Source: Pseudoalteromonas piscicida
GTDB taxonomy: Bacteria > Pseudomonadota > Gammaproteobacteria > Enterobacterales > Alteromonadaceae
Direction: 5' to 3'
Length of the DNA stretch: 64,000 nucleotides
Assembly: GCF_002208135.1 (NCBI RefSeq)
Contig: NZ_CP021646.1
Span: 1,781,501-1,845,500, forward strand
Positions 1 through 7,754 of this stretch are shown here, piece by piece. The translations under genes were made by a program, and so were the position numbers. Under the pieces are notes generated by a model. It saw only the letters and a list, made by a program, of their open reading frames with translations. It had not been told where the DNA came from and made no database searches. The stretch's first letter is position 1, and each line of letters opens with the position of its first letter.

Positions 1-534
1 GAAGTGAACACGGCTCTTGTTGTAGTCAACCTTGCCGCCTTTGTAGCCTGTAAAATCGCGGCTAAAGGTGACTTCCTTGCCATTTTTGCGTGTGGTGGTC
101 TTTGGTGTGTCATCAAAAACGGCTGACTCAAAGTGATTAGGGTCAACGTAAGACACCGCTTTTGACACGATTTCGCCCGTTGCATAGTCCATTCGCTCAC
201 CGTCACGCAAGCCAAGACGCTCTAAACGCTGCTCTGGCGTCATCTGATTTACAGCGGCCGTGTATAGGTTTTCGGCTTTTTGTCTTGTGTGTGCTTGCTG
301 TGCTGCGCTAACGTGCTGTTTTTTCGACTTCTCTAACCCTGTCGGACTTCTGCGGGTTCTGACAAGCCTAGCTTTTTCCACCCCTTTCGGGGCGTCCGCT
401 TTGCGGGCTTTTGCATCGAGTTCTTCTATCCACCAAAGCGGCGTGGCCTTTTGGATTGGTGAACCATAAAAAGCGCCACTAAGGGCGCTTTCTGCTGAAT
501 CTTGAATGATATGTTCGGGGATATTAATTGGCAT
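1..534 (-). CDS. Phage/plasmid-type protein, 5' part only
   Basis: The leftward frame is open from an ATG at 534 to the window edge, giving 178 codons with no stop. The gene therefore continues outside the window. The protein is hydrophilic, rich in Lys, Arg and Thr, with no signal peptide or membrane segment. It starts inside the end of the preceding zinc-cluster gene (about 10-nt overlap), with a GGGGG tract just upstream as a ribosome binding site. It is the last visible gene of a four-gene leftward operon controlled from the region near 1.3 kb. By position it could be the replication initiator of an integrated phage (filamentous or PM2-like), but no catalytic motif is visible in this N-terminal part, so that is only an inference. 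Confidence 0.6.
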   Translation of the reverse strand, partial: MPINIPEHIIQDSAESALSGAFYGSPIQKATPLWWIEELDAKARKADAPKGVEKARLVRTRRSPTGLEKSKKQHVSAAQQAHTRQKAENLYTAAVNQMTPEQRLERLGLRDGERMDYATGEIVSKAVSYVDPNHFESAVFDDTPKTTTRKNGKEVTFSRDFTGYKGGKVDYNKSRVHF

Positions 535-892
535 TTTTCCCCCAAAGGTTTGCAAGGCGAGCTAGCACCTTATTCACCTTGTCAATTTGCGCTTTGGTTA
601 CTGCATAGCCCTCTTGGTCAACAATGCTTAAGCTTGCTTTTTCTAACCACTCATCACAACCACAGATTGCGGCTCGACTGAGTAACACAAATTCTTCATC
701 GGAAAGCGGGCTTTCTTTTTGGCTACGTATTTTTGAAACACGCTTTTCGCACATCTCGATACAATCGCAACAAAGCCAAATATCGTATTCTTGCTGCGCA
801 ACGTCGCACAGCTCAATTGGCATGGTGTAAATTGCATAACTGTCTGCATGTTCGTAACCGCAGATTTCACAAGGTGAATTACTCATCTGCAT
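524..892 (-). CDS. Small phage protein with Cys cluster
   Basis: This 122-residue protein has a CxxC pair near residues 8-11 (CEICG) and a second cluster around residues 41-48 (CCDCIEMC). That pattern suggests a structural zinc-binding fold. I do not recognise the family. The start may be ATG 892 or ATG 886. The latter overlaps the stop of the upstream gene as ATGA, which suggests translational coupling. It is the third gene of the leftward early operon of the integrated element and overlaps the next gene's start at 534. Zinc-ribbon proteins of this size are common in early or regulatory regions of phages. A specific role cannot be read from the sequence. Confidence 0.6.
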   Translation of the reverse strand: MQMSNSPCEICGYEHADSYAIYTMPIELCDVAQQEYDIWLCCDCIEMCEKRVSKIRSQKESPLSDEEFVLLSRAAICGCDEWLEKASLSIVDQEGYAVTKAQIDKVNKVLARLANLWGKNAN

Positions 893-1098
893 ACCCCATT
901 TCTTTCGACGACATTACAAATCGCATCATCAAGCTTATGCGCTATGCGGTGCATACCAAGTTCATGAAGCTCATCAACAAACCATAAATGATTTGCAAGC
1001 GTCATTACCGTGTACTGATACGCAGGGCGAGAGTGAAGATAAGTGCATTGCTGGATTGCCACACGCATCGCAGAAAAGTAAGTATTTGAAAACTTCAT
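883..1098 (-). CDS. Small hypothetical phage protein
   Basis: This 71-residue soluble protein has no recognised domain. The ATG at 1098 is preceded by a GGGGGTG tract and overlaps the end of the upstream gene (stop at 1095-1097). Its own stop overlaps the next ATG at 886. The gapless arrangement with its neighbours is the main evidence that it is real. It contains several His and Trp residues but no clear motif. It is probably an accessory early gene of the integrated element. Confidence 0.5.
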   Translation of the reverse strand: MKFSNTYFSAMRVAIQQCTYLHSRPAYQYTVMTLANHLWFVDELHELGMHRIAHKLDDAICNVVERNGVCR

Positions 1099-1280
1099 AG
1101 CACCCCCTGCTTGTTCCAGTAGCTCGCAGAATGCAATGCACTCATATCCGTATACTCAGTGATTGGCTCGGCCACAGGCTCAGGGCGTGGTTTTTTCGGG
1201 AAGTGTTTCGACTTAAGCGCACGAACGATTTTTAACTGTCGCGCCCAATGATTTGAATCTGTAATTAGGGTTGTTTGCAT
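1095..1280 (-). CDS. First gene of leftward phage operon, hypothetical
   Basis: The frame is open from 1313, but the ATG at 1280 has a strong ribosome binding site (GAGGTGA, 5 nt before the ATG). It is preferred and gives 61 residues. The product is small, basic in its middle (KSKHFPKKPRPEP) and otherwise unrecognised. It is the promoter-proximal gene of the leftward operon and lies about 50 nt from the LexA-like palindrome, so it should be the first gene expressed when that promoter is freed. The function is unknown. Confidence 0.5.
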   Translation of the reverse strand: MQTTLITDSNHWARQLKIVRALKSKHFPKKPRPEPVAEPITEYTDMSALHSASYWNKQGVL

Positions 1281-1330
1281 GGTTATCACCTCGGCTAAAA
1301 AGTCCTTGTTCACTTCGGCTTAAGAAAAAT

Positions 1331-1360
1331 GTGACTACTGTATGGCCATACAGCAGTCAC
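1331..1360. promoter_or_regulatory. LexA-like palindromic operator
   Basis: A 30-bp inverted repeat with a single mismatch lies between two divergent transcription units. Its core at 1338-1353 is CTGTATGGCCATACAG, which fits the gammaproteobacterial SOS box CTGT-N8-ACAG exactly. It sits about 50 nt upstream of the leftward early operon and about 135 nt from the rightward regulator gene. Seen: the palindrome and its position. Inferred: repression by host LexA and induction by DNA damage, as known for CTX-type filamentous phages. It could instead bind a phage-encoded repressor. Confidence 0.6.
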
Positions 1361-1496
1361 GCCGAAGGGATTGTTATCAGTTGAGAAACTGGTTAACGAA
1401 GCTGAATTTATACAAATGCATTTGCATATGCAAACGCCATTGGACTAATGAAAGTTCGTTTGCATAGGGCTACAATCAAATACAGGGATTTTATTG

Positions 1497-1790
1497 ATGA
1501 CGAGAAAACTGATGAAAATAACCAACTCAATCGAGCTGCTTGATTGGTTCAAAACCGCGATAGATGTTGACTCCGACTACATGGCAGCGAAACTGCTATG
1601 TATAACCACACAGAACGTTAGCTCGGTAAGAACAGGCAAAAGTGAGTTTTCGGAATTAACTTGCTTGAAGATACTGTTGGTGGGAGACCACCCCGAACCC
1701 CTTGAAACTATGGCAATTATTCAAGCTCACAAGGCTGAAAGTCGCGGTGATGAAGAGGCGGCAAAAATTTGGCGGAAAAGTGTTGCTTAG
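1497..1790 (+). CDS. DUF3693-like phage regulator
   Basis: This 97-residue protein reads from ATG 1497; a TTG three bases earlier is less likely. A CAGGGA ribosome binding site lies 8 nt upstream. Residues about 20-50 resemble a helix-turn-helix of the kind that follows SDYxxAKxL and TxQxVSxxRTG. The C-terminal part (IIQAHKAESRGDEEAAKIW) matches the typical tail of DUF3693 proteins. From family knowledge these are small DNA-binding proteins of Vibrio filamentous phages and related elements. It is divergent from the early operon, the usual place for a phage repressor or activator. The family assignment is from memory of the pattern, not a search. Confidence 0.55.
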   Translation: MTRKLMKITNSIELLDWFKTAIDVDSDYMAAKLLCITTQNVSSVRTGKSEFSELTCLKILLVGDHPEPLETMAIIQAHKAESRGDEEAAKIWRKSVA

Positions 1791-1866
1791 GCAGCATTTT
1801 TCCCCCGTCAATTTGCGGGTAAATAGCATGTTAAAACCGCACCACTTCTACTGTCCAGACAATCGG

Positions 1867-1894
1867 TAAACTTATGTTTTATATTATGTTAAAT
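1867..1894 (+). other. dif-like XerCD site at element end
   Basis: Positions 1884-1894 read TTATGTTAAAT, identical to the XerD-binding arm of E. coli and Vibrio dif. The six bases before it (TTTATA) differ from the E. coli central region (TGTATA) at one position. The left arm (TAAACTTATGT) does not match the canonical XerC arm. A good XerD arm next to a poor XerC arm is what is expected at a junction formed by an Xer-dependent integrating phage. The site lies between the phage-like genes and the first chromosomal gene, so it is probably the right attachment site. Confidence 0.6.
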
Positions 1895-1974
1895 TAGATA
1901 AATTAAAAGAGATTATCTTAGCCTTCTTGTACAACCAAAATTTTTTGACCTTTTATTATTGGTTGCTTTTTAAC

Positions 1975-3219
1975 CTACTTCGTCGTTTTTAGGTATAAAA
2001 CTGACACTGCTGTTCCCAACGCAACGTCTTTACCATCTTCATCCATGTCGCCAGCTACGAGTATGTTTGGCTCGAAGTCTTCACGAAAACTACCATTTAC
2101 GTGATACAAACGTTCAAACCCAACTTCAACCCAAGCGTCACTTTCATCAAGATTGAGACGTTTGATGCCGCCAAGCAAATCAGCCATTGGTGCGCCGATT
2201 ACTGCTTCAGAACCCAATGCATCAAAGCCAATTGTCATGCCTTCTCCAATACTGCCAGTCCATCGCCCAGCAAGTATCACATACGGTACCTTAATCTGTG
2301 GCTGTGCTGGTTTAGTTAGCGCATCTTTTAACTCTGCATTTTGAAATGGCACAGTTCCCGTTTGCGTACGGTACTTTTGATAAACGCTTTCCACATCAGT
2401 AAAATGTCCAAGTATGGGTTCTGCGACACCCGTGTTTCCGCCGCTGGGGGTATTTCTAAGGTCAATAATATAACCTTTTACTTCTCCTATTGACTCTAAT
2501 GCTGCTTTAAACTCATCAACGGTTTGGGCGTTACCCATGGCGTTGTTAAATCGAATATGACCAAATTCATCTATTTTTTCATAGGATACTTTAGGCACCT
2601 TACGTAGCGCATTAATTGCATCATAACTTGCGGCAAGTTCGACAGTGACTAACTTTGTATCCCGTATAAATTCAATTTTACGCTTTTGATAGCGTTTACC
2701 CCCTAACGCAACATTCAGTGCATAACTCTTCTGAGCCTTATTCAATTGATTCAATGGCACCTGCATTACGTCTTGGATAGCTTGAGGTATTGTATTGCCA
2801 TCGATCCTTGTCACTTTATCTCCGGGTTTTAGTCCTTTAACGTCTGCATCGCTGTTACGTTTGACGTCAATAATAAGTGCGCTGTTATCGTTAAATTCGA
2901 CATACATATCTGCACCTGTCGGATATACACTGTAATCCTCTTCATTTAATGGACCAAGATTGAGATGCGGATCTGTGAAATGGCGTAAATATGCTTGGCT
3001 AAGATCAATAAAGGCTTGTTTTGAATCTAAACTGTTTAACTTATTCTCAAATAGTTGCCGGGTTTGCTGATAACCTTTAAAGTCCTCTAGGTACGCGTAA
3101 TGGGTTTGCAAGTTATGATCGAGTTCTTTCCAAGCATCCTGCGCACTAAACCTCTCACTACTTGAAGCAAAATTTGTCGTTAGGAGGCAAGTTAAACATA
3201 AAAATGTCTTTAATTTCAT
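1975..3219 (-). CDS. S41 family (tail-specific) peptidase
   Basis: This 414-residue protein has an N-terminal signal peptide (first ~20 residues, ending near SSS), so it should be periplasmic or outer-membrane associated. A PDZ-like segment follows at about residues 110-150 (VKGLKPGDKVTRIDGN). The S41 core follows, with the strand DLRNTPSGGN near residue 255 and the nucleophile region GSIGEGM near residue 330. The family uses a Ser/Lys dyad to cleave protein C-termini or other substrates. The substrate is unknown here. It is the first chromosomal gene beyond the dif-like site and is monocistronic or the last gene after miaE. Confidence 0.85.
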   Translation of the reverse strand: MKLKTFLCLTCLLTTNFASSSERFSAQDAWKELDHNLQTHYAYLEDFKGYQQTRQLFENKLNSLDSKQAFIDLSQAYLRHFTDPHLNLGPLNEEDYSVYPTGADMYVEFNDNSALIIDVKRNSDADVKGLKPGDKVTRIDGNTIPQAIQDVMQVPLNQLNKAQKSYALNVALGGKRYQKRKIEFIRDTKLVTVELAASYDAINALRKVPKVSYEKIDEFGHIRFNNAMGNAQTVDEFKAALESIGEVKGYIIDLRNTPSGGNTGVAEPILGHFTDVESVYQKYRTQTGTVPFQNAELKDALTKPAQPQIKVPYVILAGRWTGSIGEGMTIGFDALGSEAVIGAPMADLLGGIKRLNLDESDAWVEVGFERLYHVNGSFREDFEPNILVAGDMDEDGKDVALGTAVSVLYLKTTK

Positions 3220-3263
3220 AATTTACTTCCTTGTTGTTATTATTTAGTTTCAGTTGTTTCGTA

Positions 3264-3836
3264 CTAATGGAGCGCCGCGCTAAATGGAATGCGCTTACAA
3301 ATATCCGCTTCTGCTATGAGAATTTCTTCTAGGCGTTTGTCTATAATTAACTTGTCGAAATACTCGTAGCCAAGTTCCACAAATAGGTTTTTGTGTTTCT
3401 CTTCTGATTTGGCAATTGCAACATAAAAGTCTTTCTCTTTGCCTTCAGGAAGCGCTTCTGCAACTAAAGAAAAGCGCTCATGGCCCCTAGCCTCAATTAC
3501 TGCACCAATCAGCAATCTATCAATTAAATATTCATCTGTGCCCTGGCGAAACAATGCGCGCATTTGCTTTATATAGGGGTCTTTTTGATCGTTCCCTAGT
3601 AGCGTACCACGTTCGGTTAAAATCTTAAGTACCTGTTTAAAATGGATCATTTCTTCTATTGCGAGATCAGCCATTGCTTTTACTAGTTTGATCCTATCTG
3701 GATAATGACCAAGCATTGCCATCGCCATTCCAGCTGCCTTTTTTTCTGCTGCGGCGTGATCCTGAAGAAAGGTATCAAAGTCGGCTAGGACTTTTTCAGT
3801 CCAGCTAAAAGGTGTATGGTATTTTAATTCAAACAT
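3264..3836 (-). CDS. miaE: tRNA-(ms2io6A)-hydroxylase
   Basis: The 190-residue protein matches the MiaE family in length and pattern. It is an all-helical ferritin-like diiron protein with two ExxH metal motifs, EEMIH near residue 64 and EEKHK near residue 152. MiaE hydroxylates the isopentenyl group of ms2i6A at position 37 of tRNAs, using O2. It stands alone among the leftward genes. The start ATG 3836 gives the usual N-terminus of the family. Confidence is high for the family and good for the substrate. Confidence 0.85.
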   Translation of the reverse strand: MFELKYHTPFSWTEKVLADFDTFLQDHAAAEKKAAGMAMAMLGHYPDRIKLVKAMADLAIEEMIHFKQVLKILTERGTLLGNDQKDPYIKQMRALFRQGTDEYLIDRLLIGAVIEARGHERFSLVAEALPEGKEKDFYVAIAKSEEKHKNLFVELGYEYFDKLIIDKRLEEILIAEADICKRIPFSAALH

Positions 3837-3878
3837 AATTCTATCTTGTATATACAGCTTGTGTTGAGTATAACAAAC

Positions 3879-4532
3879 TCACGCGCTTGAGCGAACTTGA
3901 ATGCTAAAGAGCGCCGTGTCTTTATCTGCTTTACCATTACGCGTCGATTCCACTTTATTGGGGTGTGAAAACCACTTCCATGCAGTTATTTTACCGCCGA
4001 TATTGACATGTGGGATAGCCACTTTGTCCCGATCCACGTCTATAAATTCTGCCAGAGCTTGCTCGACATCAGTAGCGGTTAGATTTACTGTAATAAAAGG
4101 AATATGATTCATTTTTGCAAAGCTAAGCACCCTATTATAATGCTTGCTATAACAAGCCTGCCAATAATCATCATCTTCAAAATATTTGTCAAAATCAGGG
4201 AAAGTTTCCAAATAACAACGCTTGATGGTATCGTTAAAGCCCCCTCTTTGTGACAGTAAGTTTTCTTTCATTGCCTTCATCAAACGCTTAATTGAGGGAA
4301 GCCATTGCTCAAAATCTCGTGTCAAATGGACTATTTTAGCTTCAGGATATAAAGCATATAATTTTTCATAGTCAGCAAAAACGGGGGTATCGGCAAGCAA
4401 TTCGGCGCTGTCTAATGCTTGCCTAGTGTATGCAGTATGTGCTGTTTTGTATCCAGCACCTAATGCAGCAATACACAGGCTTGTCGTGCCTGTTCGTGGT
4501 AAACCCGTTACCAGAATTTTGTGTTTTGTCAT
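3879..4532 (-). CDS. Sulfotransferase family protein
   Basis: This 217-residue cytosolic protein has the PAPS-binding P-loop near its N-terminus (GLPRTGTTSL, residues 10-19). The second conserved block is IVHLTRDFEQW near residue 90. These are the 5'-PSB and 3'-PB elements of sulfotransferases, so it probably transfers sulfate from PAPS to a hydroxyl or amine of a small molecule or glycan. The acceptor cannot be told from sequence. It is 2 nt downstream of the MAPEG gene and likely co-transcribed with it. Confidence 0.75.
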   Translation of the reverse strand: MTKHKILVTGLPRTGTTSLCIAALGAGYKTAHTAYTRQALDSAELLADTPVFADYEKLYALYPEAKIVHLTRDFEQWLPSIKRLMKAMKENLLSQRGGFNDTIKRCYLETFPDFDKYFEDDDYWQACYSKHYNRVLSFAKMNHIPFITVNLTATDVEQALAEFIDVDRDKVAIPHVNIGGKITAWKWFSHPNKVESTRNGKADKDTALFSIQVRSSA

Positions 4533-4534
4533 AG

Positions 4535-4909
4535 TCAGATAAAGTAATACACGAGGTTGAATGACGCTAAAATAAGTATCACTCCATATGTTGTTGCCAT
4601 CGCCACTTTTCTGAATGAAAAGTTAGTTTTATCGAGTGCAACATAGTGCGCAACCCGAGAAAACAAAAAGGCAATGCCAAAACCATGAAGTAGATAAGGG
4701 TTGATTTGTTGAGTTTCGAGTAACAACATCATTAACAGTACGAATGGTGTGTACTCGATAAAGTTGCCGTGGATCCGTATTGCACTTTGTAGCGCATCGA
4801 TACCGCCATCTCCTAGCGATACTTTGTGTCTATGTCTGAGTGATATTATGTTAAAACTGAGTTTAATATAGATTAGTGCCAGTAATGCGGCATATAAACC
4901 GGTGATCAT
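4535..4909 (-). CDS. MAPEG family membrane protein
   Basis: The product is 124 residues from ATG 4909. Longer readings use a TTG at 4924 that falls inside a terminator loop and are rejected. It has four hydrophobic segments with the MAPEG pattern (RIHGNFIEYTPFVLLMM near residues 48-64, then LFSRVAHYVAL). From family knowledge these are membrane proteins related to glutathione S-transferases, and bacterial members often have unclear roles. Its ribosome binding site (GGAGGG) lies within the 3' arm of the upstream gene's terminator hairpin. The sulfotransferase gene follows 2 nt after. Confidence 0.8.
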   Translation of the reverse strand: MITGLYAALLALIYIKLSFNIISLRHRHKVSLGDGGIDALQSAIRIHGNFIEYTPFVLLMMLLLETQQINPYLLHGFGIAFLFSRVAHYVALDKTNFSFRKVAMATTYGVILILASFNLVYYFI

Positions 4910-4934
4910 AAAAAAGCCCTCCAATGGAGGGCTT
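4910..4934 (-). terminator. Rho-independent terminator of SIMPL gene
   Basis: A perfect 9-bp stem (AAGCCCTCC / GGAGGGCTT) with a 3-base loop is followed on the minus strand by six T. It ends directly before the ATG of the MAPEG gene, so it separates that gene from the SIMPL gene. The 3' arm contains the GGAGGG that must serve as ribosome binding site for the MAPEG gene. Confidence 0.85.
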
Positions 4935-4966
4935 AGTGTATAAGTTTAATTAGTTCACAGCCAGTA

Positions 4967-5671
4967 TTACTCAATTAAGTAAACGGCGTAAACTTCCGCG
5001 TTCAATGTAATTGCACCTGTATTATACGCATTTTTGTAAGCGCCTTGATCTGCTTCCATCGCCATTGCAGCAGATCGTACGTACGGTTGAACTGGCGTTT
5101 GCATTGGTTGGAATGAAACGGAGTACAGCTTTGCCAATTCAACATCAAAGTCGCCTGCTAGCTCTTTTGCTGCTTTCTTTGCATCTTTGATGGCGGCTTT
5201 CTTGAGGCTTTGCAGGTACTTGCCTTCATTTTCAACACCAAACTCAGTGTTATTGAACTGGTTGATGCCGCTGTCTACAAACTCTTGAAGTAACTCAGGG
5301 TACTTTTTAATATCTTTGAGCTTCACCGTCAGGCTACGGCTTACGCGAAAACCATCAAACTCTTCTTCGTTTGATTCACGGTTGTAGCGGGTCTGTCTGT
5401 GAACATTCAGCTGTTCTGCATGAATATCATCTTCTTTAATATCGAAGCGTTTAGCGATTTCGATGGCTTTCGCCATGATTTTGTCGACGTTTTCTTTTGC
5501 CGTGGGTAGCGACTTTTGCTTTTCGGTTATGGCAACACGGATGGTCGCAGTATCGGGTTGTACTTGAATAAATGAAGTGCCTTTAACATATAAATGCGGA
5601 GAGTCAGGCAATGCGCCTGCAAAGCTAAATCCAGATAAACATAATGCCAGTAAGCCAGTTAAAATTCGCAT
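4967..5671 (-). CDS. SIMPL domain (DUF541) periplasmic protein
   Basis: The 234-residue protein has a clear signal peptide (MRILTGLLALCLSGFSFAGA) and then the SIMPL/DUF541 domain over most of its length. The domain begins with the typical block VKGTSFIQVQPDTATIRVAI. E. coli YggE belongs here and is linked to oxidative stress resistance, but the molecular role of the family is unknown. An AGGAG ribosome binding site precedes ATG 5671. The gene ends in a strong terminator and is probably monocistronic. Confidence 0.85.
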   Translation of the reverse strand: MRILTGLLALCLSGFSFAGALPDSPHLYVKGTSFIQVQPDTATIRVAITEKQKSLPTAKENVDKIMAKAIEIAKRFDIKEDDIHAEQLNVHRQTRYNRESNEEEFDGFRVSRSLTVKLKDIKKYPELLQEFVDSGINQFNNTEFGVENEGKYLQSLKKAAIKDAKKAAKELAGDFDVELAKLYSVSFQPMQTPVQPYVRSAAMAMEADQGAYKNAYNTGAITLNAEVYAVYLIE

Positions 5672-5830
5672 CTTTTGCTCCTAAAATGTGATACCCGTAT
5701 ATTCAAGCATATTTCAATTAACAACTACTGAATTGGATTTCAGGATAACAAACTTTAACAAAATAGGAAGTTGTCACTTTGAGAAGTCTATGTAGTACTC
5801 TCAAATTTAGACTTGTGCGTGATTAATAAA

Positions 5831-5862
5831 CAAAATCGCCGCCAATGTGAAATGGCGGCGAT
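5831..5862 (-). terminator. Terminator after maeA
   Basis: A perfect 10-bp stem (ATCGCCGCCA / TGGCGGCGAT) with an 8-base loop is followed on the minus strand by TTTTG. It lies 26 nt downstream of the maeA stop. Confidence 0.8.
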
Positions 5863-5887
5863 GTCTGTTTTAGCTAAATAAAAGCAA

Positions 5888-7582
5888 TTAGACGCTACAG
5901 CGTTTGTAATTTCTATACTTAGGGAGCCAATAGTTTTTCTCTATCGCTGCCCAAATTGCGTCGTCTTCCATTTCAAGCGCAACGCCCTCTTCCATTGCTT
6001 TTTTAGCAACTGCAAAAGCAATTCGCTTACTCAACGGCTCAATTTCAGTTAGTGCTGGTAATAAGCTACCTTTGCCCGTATTAGCACGTGGTGATGACTC
6101 AGCAAGCATTTCGCTCGATACCATCAACATGCTATCTGTAATACGATTTGCTTTAGCTGCAAGTACACCAAGGCCAATACCTGGGAAGATATAACTGTTA
6201 TTACATTGAGGTATGATGATTGTCTGCTCACCATGTACTACAGGTTCAAATGGGCTGCCTGTAGCGACAATCGCTTGACCATCAGTCCATTCAATCACAT
6301 CTTTTGGATGAGCTTCAACTTGCCGTGAAGGATTACTTAAAGGGAAAATAATCGGCTGCTCGCATCCAGCATGCATTGCGCGGATCACTTGTTCAGTGAA
6401 TAGACCTGCTTGACCAGATACACCAATTAAGATGTCTGGTTTTGCACAGTGCATCACATCTAATAAGGATGCAAATTCACCACTGTATGTCCAATCTACA
6501 AGGTTTGCTTGTTGTTGAACTAGCGCTTCTTGGAAATCTCTTAACCCTTCCATTCCCTCTGTCAAAAGTCCAAAACGGTCCACCATAAATACTTGGCTTC
6601 TTGCTTGCTCGTCGGTTATCCCTTCAGAAATCATTTGACTAATAATTTGCTCAGCAATACCGCAGCCAGCAGAACCTGCACCAACAAACACCACTCTTTG
6701 CTCAGAGAGCTTCGCCCCTTTTACACGGCAAGCGGCTAGTAGCGAACCAGCAGTGACCGCTGCGGTTCCTTGGATATCGTCGTTAAAGCTGCAGATCTCG
6801 TTGCGATAACGCTTCAATAGTGGCATTGCGTTAGGTTGTGCGAAATCTTCAAACTGCAACAATACATTAGGCCAACGGCGTTTTACTGCTGTAATGAACA
6901 GATCTAAGAATTCGTCATATTCATCTTGTCCGATACGAGGGTGCCTTGCGCCCATGTACATTGGGTCATTGAGTAGCTTTTCGTTGTTTGTACCTACATC
7001 AAGCATCACAGGCAGTGTGTAAGCTGGGCTGATCCCGCCACATACGGTGTAAAGTGCCAGCTTACCGATAGGAATACCCATACCACCAATACCTTGGTCG
7101 CCAAGACCTAAAATACGTTCACCATCTGTAACGACGATGACTTTTACTTTGCCTTTAGTGGCATTTCGTAGGATATCGTCGATTTGATAGCGATCTTCAT
7201 ATGAAATAAACAAACCACGAGAGCTGCGATAGATATCAGAAAACTTCTCACATGCATCACCCACTGTCGGGGTGTAGATGATTGGCATCATTTCTTCCAA
7301 ATGATCGCGTACTAAGCGGTAGTAAAGCGTCTCGTTATTGTCCTGAATAGCACGAAGGTAAATGTGCTTGTTTAGGTTGTCGCTAAAGCTCGAATATTGC
7401 TGATAACAACGCTCAACTTGCTCTTCAATCGTCTCATAACGAGGAGGAAGCAGTCCTGCTAGGTTGAAATTTTCACGCTCGTGTTGAGAGAATGCACTCC
7501 CTTTGTTCAGCAGAGGCGTTTCTAATAGCGTAGGACCTGAATAGGGAATGTAGAGATAATTTGGATCGGTTTGTTTAGTCAT
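5888..7582 (-). CDS. maeA: NAD-dependent malic enzyme
   Basis: The 564-residue protein matches full-length SfcA/MaeA. It catalyses oxidative decarboxylation of malate to pyruvate with reduction of NAD+ in the cytoplasm. Visible motifs include [20 protein letters not shown] near residue 155 (malate/metal site), the NDDIQGTAA block near residue 265, and the Rossmann motif [14 protein letters not shown] near residue 300. The malic enzyme NAD-binding domain follows to the C-terminus. It is monocistronic, with its own terminator. Preference for NAD over NADP is inferred from the length and overall similarity. Confidence 0.93.
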   Translation of the reverse strand: MTKQTDPNYLYIPYSGPTLLETPLLNKGSAFSQHERENFNLAGLLPPRYETIEEQVERCYQQYSSFSDNLNKHIYLRAIQDNNETLYYRLVRDHLEEMMPIIYTPTVGDACEKFSDIYRSSRGLFISYEDRYQIDDILRNATKGKVKVIVVTDGERILGLGDQGIGGMGIPIGKLALYTVCGGISPAYTLPVMLDVGTNNEKLLNDPMYMGARHPRIGQDEYDEFLDLFITAVKRRWPNVLLQFEDFAQPNAMPLLKRYRNEICSFNDDIQGTAAVTAGSLLAACRVKGAKLSEQRVVFVGAGSAGCGIAEQIISQMISEGITDEQARSQVFMVDRFGLLTEGMEGLRDFQEALVQQQANLVDWTYSGEFASLLDVMHCAKPDILIGVSGQAGLFTEQVIRAMHAGCEQPIIFPLSNPSRQVEAHPKDVIEWTDGQAIVATGSPFEPVVHGEQTIIIPQCNNSYIFPGIGLGVLAAKANRITDSMLMVSSEMLAESSPRANTGKGSLLPALTEIEPLSKRIAFAVAKKAMEEGVALEMEDDAIWAAIEKNYWLPKYRNYKRCSV

Positions 7583-7754
7583 ATTTACAAGCTTGACACT
7601 AATTTTTTAGTCTAAGGGTTCATTATTGTCGAAAAGGATTAAATTACAATGAATTTAGTGCTCATCAGACCATTATTAACGTGTTCCAGAGCACGCTAAA
7701 CGAATTTTTCTGGAACGCCAAATTATAGCCTAAAAGCACTTAAGAAACCACGGC

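Noticed and set aside
260..469. 69-codon rightward frame
   Set aside because: It lies fully antisense to the open leftward gene from 534, which fits its operon and ribosome binding site better.
1791..1830. Weak hairpin with T-run after the phage regulator
   Set aside because: The six-pair stem has one G-U pair and overlaps the stop; too weak to call as a terminator.
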